NCBI GenBank assembly: GCA_937901625.1
Contig: CALDIE010000070.1
Location: 1 to 8,929 of the forward strand
DNA from: an uncultured Lachnospiraceae bacterium
Lineage (GTDB): Bacteria; Bacillota; Clostridia; Lachnospirales; Lachnospiraceae
Reading direction: 5' to 3'
DNA: 8,929 nt
How positions within the stretch are numbered: the first letter of the stretch is position 1; each line of letters starts with the position of its first letter. Positions 1 to 6,416 of this stretch are shown here, piece after piece. Position numbers and translations under genes: made by a program. A model generated the notes under the pieces. That model made no database searches, was not told the origin of the DNA, and was given only the letters and a program-made list of their open reading frames with translations.

Positions 1-682
1 GTGCGGTAGTTGCTTGCACGGTCGTTGTCTGCTGTGCCGCCGCCTGACGTGCTGCCGCTTCCGCTGCACCGGGCACACCGTTTCCGCCCGTCCATGGGTT
101 GTTCGGATCCGGATCCGTCGGATCCCATCCACGCATCACGATCCCGGAGGAAGTGATCTTCTGTGTAGTCGGAACCCCGAGAGGTCCGGGATTGGCCGCA
201 TCCATGTAAAAAGTTACCGTAGCATTTGACTTAAAGCAATTATCATAGATCCACTTGGCATCCGCTACCGTCAGACGGATACAACCTAAAGAAGCGGATG
301 TTCCCAACTTGTCATACTCATCATACTCAAGCGAGGAAGGATCTCCGTTCTTAAGGTACGGTACCGAGTGAAACAGGATATGTCCCGTGATACGGGTACA
401 ATACTGTCCGTAAACATTATCAAACAACGGCCACCAGCGATAATGTGTCCCAACATCGTAGGTACCGCTTACCGGAGTAGACGGACCGGTGGAGCAAAGC
501 ATCGCTTTCACCGCCACTCCGTTTTGATATATCGTCACAACATTAGCCGCAACATTTACTCTGATATTGTATGTGACAGCCGCCTGCGACTCGATCTCTG
601 GAACCAATGTTCCCAAAAGTATAATCACTGCCACGCACAGCGCCAAAACTCTGTATCTGATCTTTCTCATGCTCTTTTTCAT
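1..682 (-). CDS. L,D-transpeptidase, secreted or membrane-anchored; 3' end beyond the window
   Basis: The reading frame is open from an ATG at 682 to the window edge, giving 227 residues with no stop. Residues 1-35 form a basic start plus a hydrophobic segment (about 11-27) ending in a possible signal-peptidase site, SQAA. Residues 36-160 match the YkuD/ErfK L,D-transpeptidase fold: GHILFHSVPY with H105, then TSASLGCIRLTVADA with the catalytic Cys at C134 and Arg at R136. Enzymes of this family cross-link peptidoglycan stem peptides (3-3 links) or attach proteins to them outside the membrane. After about residue 180 come a Pro/Asp/Gly-rich stretch and an Ala/Gln/Thr-rich tail that runs off the window, probably a linker to the wall or to another domain. 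The start is uncertain: the ATG has only a purine-rich upstream region, and ATG at residue 5 is an alternative. The domain call is firm; full length and tail function cannot be seen. Confidence 0.9.
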   Translation of the reverse strand, partial: MKKSMRKIRYRVLALCVAVIILLGTLVPEIESQAAVTYNIRVNVAANVVTIYQNGVAVKAMLCSTGPSTPVSGTYDVGTHYRWWPLFDNVYGQYCTRITGHILFHSVPYLKNGDPSSLEYDEYDKLGTSASLGCIRLTVADAKWIYDNCFKSNATVTFYMDAANPGPLGVPTTQKITSSGIVMRGWDPTDPDPNNPWTGGNGVPGAAEAAARQAAAQQTTTVQATTA

Positions 683-1000
683 ACTTTTTCCGTTTCCATT
701 CTCCAGTCTGTATTCTCCTAGCTTACGTTTTTTTCTCTTCTTTGTCTACTGTAATTTCTTCCCAAAATACATCTTCCGACATTCAAATCTTCTCTGTTCT
801 ATATAAGATAGCGGCTGTTATTCACTCCTTCCGGCAAAAATAATCCTCCGGCAGATCCCCGGTAAATTATTCCACATCATCCTGATAGATATAACGCATA
901 CTGTTTATCTCTCCATAAACGAAAAAGAGCCACAACCAAACTTTTCGTATTTGTTGCAGCTCTTTCACTTCTTTTTCCTTTTACCGGCGTATAACGATCC
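683..1000. other. 318-bp intergenic region before the L,D-transpeptidase
   Basis: No gene is convincing here. Read on the minus strand, the first part holds the terminator of the upstream gene (921-965). A perfect 6-bp hairpin follows at 903-920 with loop GGAGAG. Two micro-ORFs come next: 10 codons at 867-899 (ATG start) and 12 codons at 799-837 (TTG start behind GGAGG). Nearer the transpeptidase there is a weak promoter-like pair, TAGACA, 17 bp, TAAGCT. None of these is strong enough for a firm call, but a promoter for the transpeptidase must lie in this stretch if the terminator works. Confidence 0.5.
921..965 (-). terminator. Intrinsic terminator after the small acidic gene
   Basis: Reading on the minus strand, AAAGAGCTGCAAC (965-953) pairs with GTTGTGGCTCTTT (936-924) over 13 bp including two G-U pairs. 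The 16-base loop can add a few A-U pairs. A run of five T follows on the minus strand (926-922). It begins 36 bp after the stop codon of the 1001-1435 gene. The stem is only moderately GC-rich, so efficiency is uncertain. Confidence 0.7.
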
Positions 1001-1435
1001 TTACGCCCTCTTCATACGAAAACTCATAAGCTCCAGAGTATCTCCGTCCAGGTTAAGATCCACCCAGGGCGTGATCCCAAGCGCTTCCGCAACTTCCGGC
1101 TCCAACTCGGTATCTTCTCCTTTTAAGAAGTACTTACCGTCCTCTTCCTTCCATTCCTTCTTTTCCATGATCAGGAAACCGTCTTTAACTTCAGCGCCTT
1201 CCGATACCATAGCCTGAATATCTTCCTCGCTGATCCCATCCCCTAATTTCAGCATGGCAACCGCCATATGATCCTCCTGAAAATCATACATGGCGTTGAA
1301 CACCTGCAGCTGATCCTGATAATCCACAGCGTTATCAAAATCACTCTCCGAAATATCTTCCTTCTTCTTCCAGACGATATCATCGCCGAATCCGATTGCC
1401 ACTTCTACAACATTCCACTTTCCTACAATACTCAT
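1001..1435 (-). CDS. Small acidic cytoplasmic protein of unknown function (144 aa)
   Basis: I do not recognise this protein with confidence. It has no signal peptide or membrane segment and is strongly acidic. It starts MSIVGKW and has short beta-strand-like blocks near the end (DGKYFLKGEDTEL, DLNLDGDTLEL). A GKW start followed by alternating strands recalls small calycin or lipocalin-like domains, but that is only an impression. The start is set at the ATG at 1435 because GGAGG sits five bases before it. The in-frame ATG twelve bases upstream (1447) contains that ribosome site and is therefore unlikely. A good promoter precedes it and a terminator follows, so it is probably transcribed alone. 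The reading frame is uninterrupted and the signals are clear, so the gene itself is likely real. Confidence 0.8.
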   Translation of the reverse strand: MSIVGKWNVVEVAIGFGDDIVWKKKEDISESDFDNAVDYQDQLQVFNAMYDFQEDHMAVAMLKLGDGISEEDIQAMVSEGAEVKDGFLIMEKKEWKEEDGKYFLKGEDTELEPEVAEALGITPWVDLNLDGDTLELMSFRMKRA

Positions 1436-1440
1436 ATAGG

Positions 1441-1445
1441 CCTCC
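1441..1445 (-). promoter_or_regulatory. Ribosome binding site deciding the start at 1435
   Basis: GGAGG on the minus strand, five bases (CCTAT) before ATG AGT. It overlaps the longer ORF's ATG GAG, which argues against that upstream start. Confidence 0.8.
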
Positions 1446-1476
1446 ATTTTCTAAAAGTGTGCATATTATTAAGGAA

Positions 1477-1505
1477 ATTATAAATGGTAGGGCCTGTTTG
1501 TGCAA
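1477..1505 (-). promoter_or_regulatory. Sigma-A-type promoter of the small acidic gene
   Basis: On the minus strand the -35 box is TTGCAC (1505-1500) and the -10 box is a perfect TATAAT (1482-1477), with a 17-bp spacer. It lies between the cellulase stop codon and the ribosome site of the 1001-1435 gene, about 40 bp before the start codon. This is the best promoter match in the window. Confidence 0.8.
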
Positions 1506-1517
1506 GAAATATTTCTT
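1504..1517. repeat. Perfect 14-bp palindrome at the promoter, possible operator
   Basis: AAGAAATATTTCTT reads the same on both strands. It touches the cellulase stop codon on one side and overlaps the -35 box of the downstream promoter by two bases on the other. That position would suit a repressor or activator site. It lacks a GC-rich stem and T-run, so it is not a good terminator for the cellulase gene. Function is inferred from position only. Confidence 0.4.
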
Positions 1518-3904
1518 TAGCGGATCACCAGATCAAAAGTGATCGTTATGTTGTAGATATCCACCAGATCGGCAGGGTTTACGATCTCCGGTGAGGAGAA
1601 GGAAAGATTCCCCGCGAGGTTTCTCGCATCATCCGGAATCTGATTAACCCATGCGTTGTAAAGATTTACTCTGGTGCACTTTCCGTCATCGGAAGAGGTG
1701 TACGCCATGGCGGAAAGTTTTAACGGTTCTCCATCCACCGTGATCTCTTTGATATCCAGGATACAACCCGGATAGAGAAGCTCTCCGTCCGCCAACGCAA
1801 GAGCCGCAAATGTAAGACCGTTGTTGCCACCTTCAAAATCCAGACTTACCGTATAGGTTCCTTCACCGTCTACCACTACGTCATGCGCGATGATCCCCGC
1901 GGTATTATCGGCCGGATTGTAGGTATCACCTACACTGTAAGTACCTGCGCCGCCGTTCCACATGATCCATGCAACCGGAGTGCCGGGCTCATAAGTTTCA
2001 ACGCCTTCCCACATCTCGGGCGCTCCGTCCATAGCCGCCTGCATATGCTCCTCTACGGAAGGCAGATATGCATCTCCCTTTGCCGACTCCTCCGCATAGC
2101 AACGGGAAGTAAAGAGATTCAGGATGTCTTTCGTGATCATCGTCAATTCCGTCTTGTTAAAGTAGTCATTACAGGACCAGAGCATCGGACAATAGTTATA
2201 GATATCGCAATTATCCAGGAAATTCGCCGTAAACTCCACCGTATTCTGTTTTAAGGAACTACTTCCGCTTCCGGAATCATAGATCGGCAGCGCGGCATAC
2301 TCGCCAAAGATAACGCCGTAACCGGCATCGGTAAAGCGTGTCATCTTACCAAGCAGTTCATTCATCGTCTCATATTCGGATACAAGTCCCCATCTGGAAT
2401 CCTTCTCCGCTCCGCAGTAGTTCCATGGCGTATAGTAATGAACGGATATAAAGAGTTTTCCTTCTGCCGTATCCGCGGGCATCACATAACGGCTGTCCGT
2501 CGTTTTATCGATATCGGTATTGTAACCTGCGATCAAAAGGAAACGATCATCGTTGTTTCCGCCGCTGTTTCTGACGATATCCACAAACTTCTGGTTGATA
2601 TCATGGGTAAGGGCGTAACACTCGTCCTCAGAGAGGGTACCGGAATCCGGGCAAAGGGTATTGGAATTTAAACTGTTTCCAAGTTCCTCGTTGGCCGATT
2701 CAAAGATCAGCATATCCGGATAATCCTTAAAGCGCTCGCTTACCTGCGTCCAAATAGCTTCATATACATCCCATGCACGATCTACGGTTTCGGGGGTTGC
2801 GGAACCGAACATTCCCCACCAGCCGCCGTCCCAGTGATCGTTGACAATGACAAACATCTCCGCATCCAGCGCGTAGCCTACGATCTCTTCCACACGGTCC
2901 AAAAGCGCCGGGTCGATAGTATAATCACCGTTTTCATAATCCATCATATTCGTCCAGGCTACGGGAATACGCACCGTATCAAATCCGCAATTCTTCATAG
3001 CCGTAAACATCTCTGCCGTGGTAACCGGCTGTCCCCAGCAGGTCTCGTACGTGGAAACCGATGCATTCGGTCCCAGTACCGTACGGTTGCAGGCCTCCAT
3101 GGTATTACCGAGATTGATACCGTTGCCGAGATAATGCGTAAGCGTCAGCGCATCCATGCTTTCGAAATCCAGGTTACTGAACACTGCCGTATTAACATAG
3201 GTATTTGCGGATGTAACCGACGCTTCCGATGCAGCCTGTCCGTCCCAGTTCATATCCGAAAGGGTAAATGTTACGGAAATGGTCGTCGGATGATCGAGCG
3301 TGGTAAAATTAGCCACATGATCCGATGTAGAACTCACCTCTTCAACGCTCGATCCATCCCAGGCGTTGATGGGATCGTTTGTATCAAAAATACCGGAACT
3401 CTTAAATGCCGGCTTCGGTTCCGACTGGGTAACGGTAAGCGTCGTTCCGTCCACCATCACTTCATCGTACATGATATTACAGGACTGAAGAGGAGACTGG
3501 TTTCCGTCTGCCGCTCCCATATCCAGAATATAGATGGCCGTAAGATTGGTAAGGGAATTTACGCCGGCAGCCGCTGCTTCCACGGACAGATCTTTCGAGC
3601 AGTCAAAAGATAGCGTATATTGCCCTTCCTCCGTCACATAGATCGATTCACCGGATTCATTGCTGAAATACCCGCTGTCTCCATCGTTATAATATACATT
3701 GAGCGCCAACTCGATATAGCGGTCTCCCTCGGGCTTTTCGGATGTCGCTGCCGCAGGCTCTGCCGACTGCTCAACGTTTATTTGCGAAGCTGACGTCTGC
3801 CCCGTGGTATCCTCTCCCTTATCCGTCGCGTTCGAACACGCCACCGACGCGATCGTCATTACCGCAGCCATCGATGAGGTCAATACTCTTTTCCAAATCT
3901 TCAT
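1517..3904 (-). CDS. GH5 cellulase (endoglucanase), lipoprotein with two flanking beta-rich modules
   Basis: This 795-residue protein likely hydrolyses beta-1,4-glucan at the cell surface. Residues 1-23 are a lipoprotein signal ending SVAC (C23), followed by a Ser/Thr/Glu-rich linker to about 60. A beta-rich module spans about 62-218. The catalytic TIM barrel (about 240-600) shows NLGNT (264-268), GFDTVRIPVAW (307-317), the acid/base Glu in NEELGN (E406), HYYTPW (489-494) and the nucleophile Glu in FGEYA (E535). These resemble GH5 subfamily 4 enzymes, though the subfamily is not proven. A second beta-rich module (about 643-795) resembles the first, so both probably bind carbohydrate. The start at 3904 follows GGAGG by five bases; the longer ORF adds 24 non-signal residues. 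The gene is 91 bp after the Fe-S protein, with only a weak promoter candidate between. No clear terminator follows. Confidence 0.93.
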   Translation of the reverse strand: MKIWKRVLTSSMAAVMTIASVACSNATDKGEDTTGQTSASQINVEQSAEPAAATSEKPEGDRYIELALNVYYNDGDSGYFSNESGESIYVTEEGQYTLSFDCSKDLSVEAAAAGVNSLTNLTAIYILDMGAADGNQSPLQSCNIMYDEVMVDGTTLTVTQSEPKPAFKSSGIFDTNDPINAWDGSSVEEVSSTSDHVANFTTLDHPTTISVTFTLSDMNWDGQAASEASVTSANTYVNTAVFSNLDFESMDALTLTHYLGNGINLGNTMEACNRTVLGPNASVSTYETCWGQPVTTAEMFTAMKNCGFDTVRIPVAWTNMMDYENGDYTIDPALLDRVEEIVGYALDAEMFVIVNDHWDGGWWGMFGSATPETVDRAWDVYEAIWTQVSERFKDYPDMLIFESANEELGNSLNSNTLCPDSGTLSEDECYALTHDINQKFVDIVRNSGGNNDDRFLLIAGYNTDIDKTTDSRYVMPADTAEGKLFISVHYYTPWNYCGAEKDSRWGLVSEYETMNELLGKMTRFTDAGYGVIFGEYAALPIYDSGSGSSSLKQNTVEFTANFLDNCDIYNYCPMLWSCNDYFNKTELTMITKDILNLFTSRCYAEESAKGDAYLPSVEEHMQAAMDGAPEMWEGVETYEPGTPVAWIMWNGGAGTYSVGDTYNPADNTAGIIAHDVVVDGEGTYTVSLDFEGGNNGLTFAALALADGELLYPGCILDIKEITVDGEPLKLSAMAYTSSDDGKCTRVNLYNAWVNQIPDDARNLAGNLSFSSPEIVNPADLVDIYNITITFDLVIR

Positions 3905-3909
3905 CTTAT

Positions 3910-3914
3910 CCTCC
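3910..3914 (-). promoter_or_regulatory. Ribosome binding site deciding the cellulase start
   Basis: GGAGG five bases before ATG AAG at 3904. With this start the protein begins directly with a basic, hydrophobic lipoprotein signal. Confidence 0.8.
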
Positions 3915-3943
3915 ATACAAGGGTTCTTTTTGACTCGTGCAAG

Positions 3944-3973
3944 TCTATTTTCCCATAGCCATACAGATGACAA
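3944..3973 (-). promoter_or_regulatory. Weak promoter candidate for the cellulase
   Basis: On the minus strand TTGTCA (3973-3968, five of six to consensus) and AATAGA (3949-3944, three of six) are 18 bp apart. The -10 box is poor. It is the only plausible pair in the 91-bp gap. Read-through from the redox genes is an equal alternative, since no clear terminator separates them (only a run of seven T after the stop). Confidence 0.25.
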
Positions 3974-3995
3974 CACCCGAATTTTTCCAAAAAAA

Positions 3996-4919
3996 TCACC
4001 GCGATATTTTTACATCCGCTCCGTTCTCTCTTTGCGTATTTCCAGCCTTTCCGTACCCAAGGGTAATGGCGCTTGCGGGGCAGTGTGCCGCACAGCGTCC
4101 GCAACAGATACACTCACCGCTGCAAGGAGTCTTTACCGGATCCACATCCATCGGACAGACGGCTTCACACCGGTCACAATGAATACACTTTTTTTGATCG
4201 ACGCTTATGTGATAAAAACTGAAATGATTGCAGATCGCGTAAAAAGCGCCGAGAGGGCAAAGGATCTTACAGAAGAATCGCTGCACAAAGATACTGCCGG
4301 TCACCACCGCGATCAACACCGCCATCTTCCATGAAAACAACCACCCCAAAGCCTTCCTTAACTCCGGATGCGTAAGGATCAGTGGGATACCCCCTTCGAG
4401 CGTTCCGGCAGGGCAGATGTATTTGCAAAAAAGCGGATCACCGCTTCCGACGGAATTGGTCAAAACCACCGGTCCCAACAGGACCATTCCAAACAAGACG
4501 ATATATTTTATCCACCGTGACCAGGCGGGAAGTTTTCGCTTCTTCTTATCCTTCCCCGGAAGTTTGATCTTATAAAGGAGTTCCTGAAAGAGTCCGAAGG
4601 GACACAGAAAAGCACATACTGCACGCCCGAGCAATACACCAAAGGCCAACAGGATGCCGATCACATAGAAACTGAAATCAAATCTCATCGACCCGTTCAC
4701 CGCCTGAAGCGCTCCGACCGGGCAGGAAAGTGTCGCCGCCGGACAGGAATAGCAATTTAATCCCGGTGCGCAAAAATTTTTCCACCTTCCGGTATAAAGC
4801 TTTCCGGTGGCAAAATCAGACATACGGGAATTGGTGAAGCCAAAAGCCGCGATCTGTATCAACTTTCTGCGTATGTCCTGTATCTTTCCTTTATCCTGAA
4901 TCTTACTGTTCTCCGTCAT
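3996..4919 (-). CDS. NapH/NosR-type 4Fe-4S membrane protein, polyferredoxin-like
   Basis: This 307-residue integral membrane iron-sulfur protein has about three membrane segments (roughly 83-103, 137-157, 195-215). Family-typical Cys-Pro motifs flank them: GRAVCAFLCPFG (C102, C106), CKYICPAG (C165, C169) and CKILCPLG (C217, C221). The C-terminal ferredoxin part has CIHCDRCEAVCP (C245, C248, C251, C255) and a second CxxCxxCxxxCP set (C270, C273, C276, C280), enough for two 4Fe-4S clusters. An N-terminal Cys set (C50, C56, C59, C66) is extra. Proteins of this type pass electrons between a cytoplasmic donor and a membrane or outer partner. Here the partners are probably the CXXC mini-protein and the TlpA-like lipoprotein just upstream. 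The start at 4919 is preceded by a G-rich but weak ribosome site; an upstream in-frame ATG at 5015 would lie inside the CXXC gene and is rejected. Confidence 0.88.
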   Translation of the reverse strand: MTENSKIQDKGKIQDIRRKLIQIAAFGFTNSRMSDFATGKLYTGRWKNFCAPGLNCYSCPAATLSCPVGALQAVNGSMRFDFSFYVIGILLAFGVLLGRAVCAFLCPFGLFQELLYKIKLPGKDKKKRKLPAWSRWIKYIVLFGMVLLGPVVLTNSVGSGDPLFCKYICPAGTLEGGIPLILTHPELRKALGWLFSWKMAVLIAVVTGSIFVQRFFCKILCPLGAFYAICNHFSFYHISVDQKKCIHCDRCEAVCPMDVDPVKTPCSGECICCGRCAAHCPASAITLGYGKAGNTQRENGADVKISR

Positions 4920-4938
4920 TTTGCCCAAACCCCGTAAT

Positions 4939-5142
4939 TTACCCCAGTCCGATGCATTCCAGACAAATCTGTACTGCCTTGCGAAAAACCTCCGTTGTCT
5001 CCTCTCTGAGAACACCGAAGGCTATCATCCCTATGGAGAGGATCAAAAGAAGCGCACCACTCAAGGCGCGCATCCCCATACGTTTATCACTCTTCCCTTC
5101 CTTAAAGGTCTTATCCTTCCTGTCTTCTCCCGATCCGTCCAT
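4939..5142 (-). CDS. Small membrane protein with C-terminal CXXC motif (CD1871A-like)
   Basis: The protein has 67 residues: a charged N-terminus (1-24), one hydrophobic segment (about 27-44), an amphipathic stretch, and a terminal CLECIGLG with C60 and C63. This matches, from memory, a clostridial family named after C. difficile CD1871A, whose members are single-pass peptides ending in CLECIG(I/L)G and encoded beside an Fe-S membrane protein and a TlpA-like protein. A role as thiol-disulfide carrier between those two is inferred from the CXXC motif and context. It begins 22 bp after the thioredoxin gene and ends 19 bp before the Fe-S gene. The start at 5142 has GGGGA nine bases upstream. The hydrophilic first 21 residues seem long for the family, so Met22 or Met24 could be the true start, though neither has a well-spaced ribosome site. 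Confidence 0.8.
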   Translation of the reverse strand: MDGSGEDRKDKTFKEGKSDKRMGMRALSGALLLILSIGMIAFGVLREETTEVFRKAVQICLECIGLG

Positions 5143-5164
5143 CCGTCTCTATCCCCGTTACCTT

Positions 5165-5956
5165 TTATTCAAGGCTGTTTACATACTCATTGACGATCTT
5201 TTTGTATCCGTCCACATAGGCACCGACCACAGGCTCGGTAATCTCCACACCATTGCTGTCAAGGAAATACGTAGTCGGCACCGCATAGGCGTCGATCACA
5301 AGATCCAGCAGTCCTCCCCTTGTCAGGATCAGATGAGGATATACATCCGCTCCTGTATTTTCCACAATAGTCCTGGCCTGCCCGATATAATAAGCATCCG
5401 AGACTCCTCCGATATCCGATACCACTCCGATGATCTGCACATTGTCCGGCATTTCTTCGCACCATTCTGCCAGCTCCGGCATTTCATTGATGCAGGGACC
5501 GCAATAGGTTGCCCAAAGGTTTACCACCGTTATGTCGGCCTGTGCCAGAATATCCTGTGTCACCGCGTTGCCGTATATATCCACCGTTTCGAAACTGATG
5601 CCGCTTACCGTGAGGTCCGTCTCTTTTCCTTCTTCCTGATCGTTTGCAGCCTGTTCACCCGTCTCCGATGTATTTTCCGCTGCTTCCTTTTCCGGATCCA
5701 AAGCCTCCGGATTTTGCGTATCCGCATTCTGCGCCTGCGCATCCTTCGTTTCCGTATCCTGCGCCTGCGCGTCTTTCGCTTCCGTATCCTGTGCCTGCGT
5801 ATCCTCCGTGGCGGAGGTCTCCTCTTCCCGGGAAGACTCCTGCTGTGATCGAAGCGGTCTGTCATCCTCCGAAGCAGATGATGCTCCGCATCCTCCCAAC
5901 ACAACTGCGGCACTCATAAGTAACGGTGCCATATAACGATACATCTTCTTTCTCAT
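5165..5956 (-). CDS. TlpA-like thioredoxin lipoprotein with repetitive linker
   Basis: This 263-residue extracytoplasmic thiol-disulfide oxidoreductase begins with a basic signal peptide and lipobox VLGGC (C23 lipidated). Residues 24-115 are an acidic, Gln/Ala/Asp/Glu/Thr-rich stalk with a ten-residue repeat (QAQDTEAKDA and QAQDTETKDA). The thioredoxin-fold domain (about 116-263) has the active site WATYCGPC (C152 and C155) and the conserved cis-proline in YAVPTTYF (P227). The usual Trp before the first Cys is Tyr here, a change that can shift redox behaviour. The start at 5956 follows GGGAG by six bases; the ATG six bases upstream is too close to that site. It follows barstar by 23 bp and precedes the CXXC gene by 22 bp, so it is probably the first gene of the redox cassette. 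Its substrates are unknown; surface proteins with Cys pairs are candidates. Confidence 0.92.
   Translation of the reverse strand: MRKKMYRYMAPLLMSAAVVLGGCGASSASEDDRPLRSQQESSREEETSATEDTQAQDTEAKDAQAQDTETKDAQAQNADTQNPEALDPEKEAAENTSETGEQAANDQEEGKETDLTVSGISFETVDIYGNAVTQDILAQADITVVNLWATYCGPCINEMPELAEWCEEMPDNVQIIGVVSDIGGVSDAYYIGQARTIVENTGADVYPHLILTRGGLLDLVIDAYAVPTTYFLDSNGVEITEPVVGAYVDGYKKIVNEYVNSLE
5731..5806. repeat. 30-bp tandem repeat inside the thioredoxin lipoprotein gene
   Basis: Two 30-bp units at 5731-5760 and 5761-5790 match at 27 of 30 bases. A degraded partial third follows at 5791-5806. They encode the ten-residue linker repeat, so unit gain or loss would keep the frame and only change stalk length. 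Confidence 0.85.
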
Positions 5957-5962
5957 AACCAT

Positions 5963-5967
5963 CTCCC
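5963..5967 (-). promoter_or_regulatory. Ribosome binding site deciding the thioredoxin start
   Basis: GGGAG on the minus strand, six bases before ATG AGA at 5956. It lies in the 23-bp gap after barstar, leaving no room for a separate promoter there. Confidence 0.7.
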
Positions 5968-5979
5968 AAACCCTTTCCG

Positions 5980-6246
5980 TTACTCAAATACAAATGTCAG
6001 TTTCGGATTTTCCGTCTGCGCGGCTTTGCACATCCTGCGCAGGTTTTTCATATACTTTGACATCATCACTTCCGCTTCCGCCGTATCGCAAAAACAGATC
6101 TCTGTTACCTCCTTCTGTTCCATCAACACATCATGAAGCGCGTCCAGATTGTTTCCAAAGTATGCCGGAAAATCCAGATGTTTTTTTAACTCCGTGTAAA
6201 GATCGTCGGGATTGTACATCCCCGCCATACTGATCGTGATCGTCAT
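5980..6246 (-). CDS. Barstar-family RNase inhibitor
   Basis: This 88-residue cytoplasmic protein has no signal peptide. The stretch FPAYFGNNLDALHDVL (26-41) is the barstar signature. In B. amyloliquefaciens barstar the corresponding loop and helix plug the barnase active site. Tyr29, Asp35 and Asp39 are all conserved, the last two being key contacts to the RNase, while the known Trp38 is His here. The conserved end LTFVFE resembles barstar's final strand. It lies downstream of the barnase gene on the same strand, so it should be the cognate immunity protein, although 180 bp separate them. The start at 6246 has AGGA about eight bases upstream. Whether it has its own promoter is unclear. Confidence 0.92.
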   Translation of the reverse strand: MTITISMAGMYNPDDLYTELKKHLDFPAYFGNNLDALHDVLMEQKEVTEICFCDTAEAEVMMSKYMKNLRRMCKAAQTENPKLTFVFE

Positions 6247-6302
6247 CTCTTTGTTCCTTTCTCTGCTGTCCTGTCAAATATTTTATTCCCTAAGCGCTGT
6301 AA

Positions 6303-6334
6303 TGCTTGCGCACTGTATTGCTTGCGTACTGTAT
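6303..6334. repeat. 16-bp tandem repeat, two copies
   Basis: tgcttgcgcactgtat (6303-6318) is followed directly by tgcttgcgtactgtat (6319-6334), one mismatch in 16. It lies in the barnase-barstar spacer, 57 bp before the barstar start. Confidence 0.9.
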
Positions 6335-6384
6335 TGTACTGAAGCGTTTTTATACATCGGTATTTTAGTGCTTTTGCACTTTAT

Positions 6385-6416
6385 CATTTGTATTTTGCTT
6401 CATTTGTATTTTGCTG
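6385..6416. repeat. Second 16-bp tandem repeat, two copies
   Basis: catttgtattttgctt (6385-6400) is followed directly by catttgtattttgctg (6401-6416), one mismatch in 16. It has the same period as the repeat at 6303-6334 but an unrelated sequence, and lies just after the barnase stop codon. Confidence 0.9.

Noticed and set aside
951..1217. 88-codon ORF on the plus strand
   Set aside because: It is antisense to the 1001-1435 gene and starts inside that gene's terminator hairpin.
2834..3613. 259-codon ORF on the plus strand
   Set aside because: It lies wholly inside the cellulase gene on the other strand, has no recognisable domain, and the cellulase frame carries clear GH5 motifs.
3932..3945. 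Near-palindrome GACTCGTGCAAGTC upstream of the cellulase as an operator or catabolite-response site
   Set aside because: Only 10 of 14 positions are symmetric and it does not fit the cre consensus.
4952..5848. 298-codon ORF on the plus strand
   Set aside because: It overlaps the CXXC and thioredoxin genes. Its Arg/Leu-rich repetitive end is the antisense of the thioredoxin linker repeats.
5605..5913. Arg-rich 102-codon ORF on the minus strand
   Set aside because: It is a shifted frame of the thioredoxin lipoprotein's repetitive stalk; the low-complexity composition comes from the repeats.
6272..6277. Perfect TTGACA on the minus strand just before barstar
   Set aside because: A matching -10 box would fall at about 6249-6254, where the sequence is ACAAAG beside the start codon; this is not a usable promoter.
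6367..6380. Hairpin AGTGC-TTTT-GCACT as a terminator for barnase
   Set aside because: The stem is only 5 bp and on the minus strand it is followed by an A-rich stretch, not a T-run.
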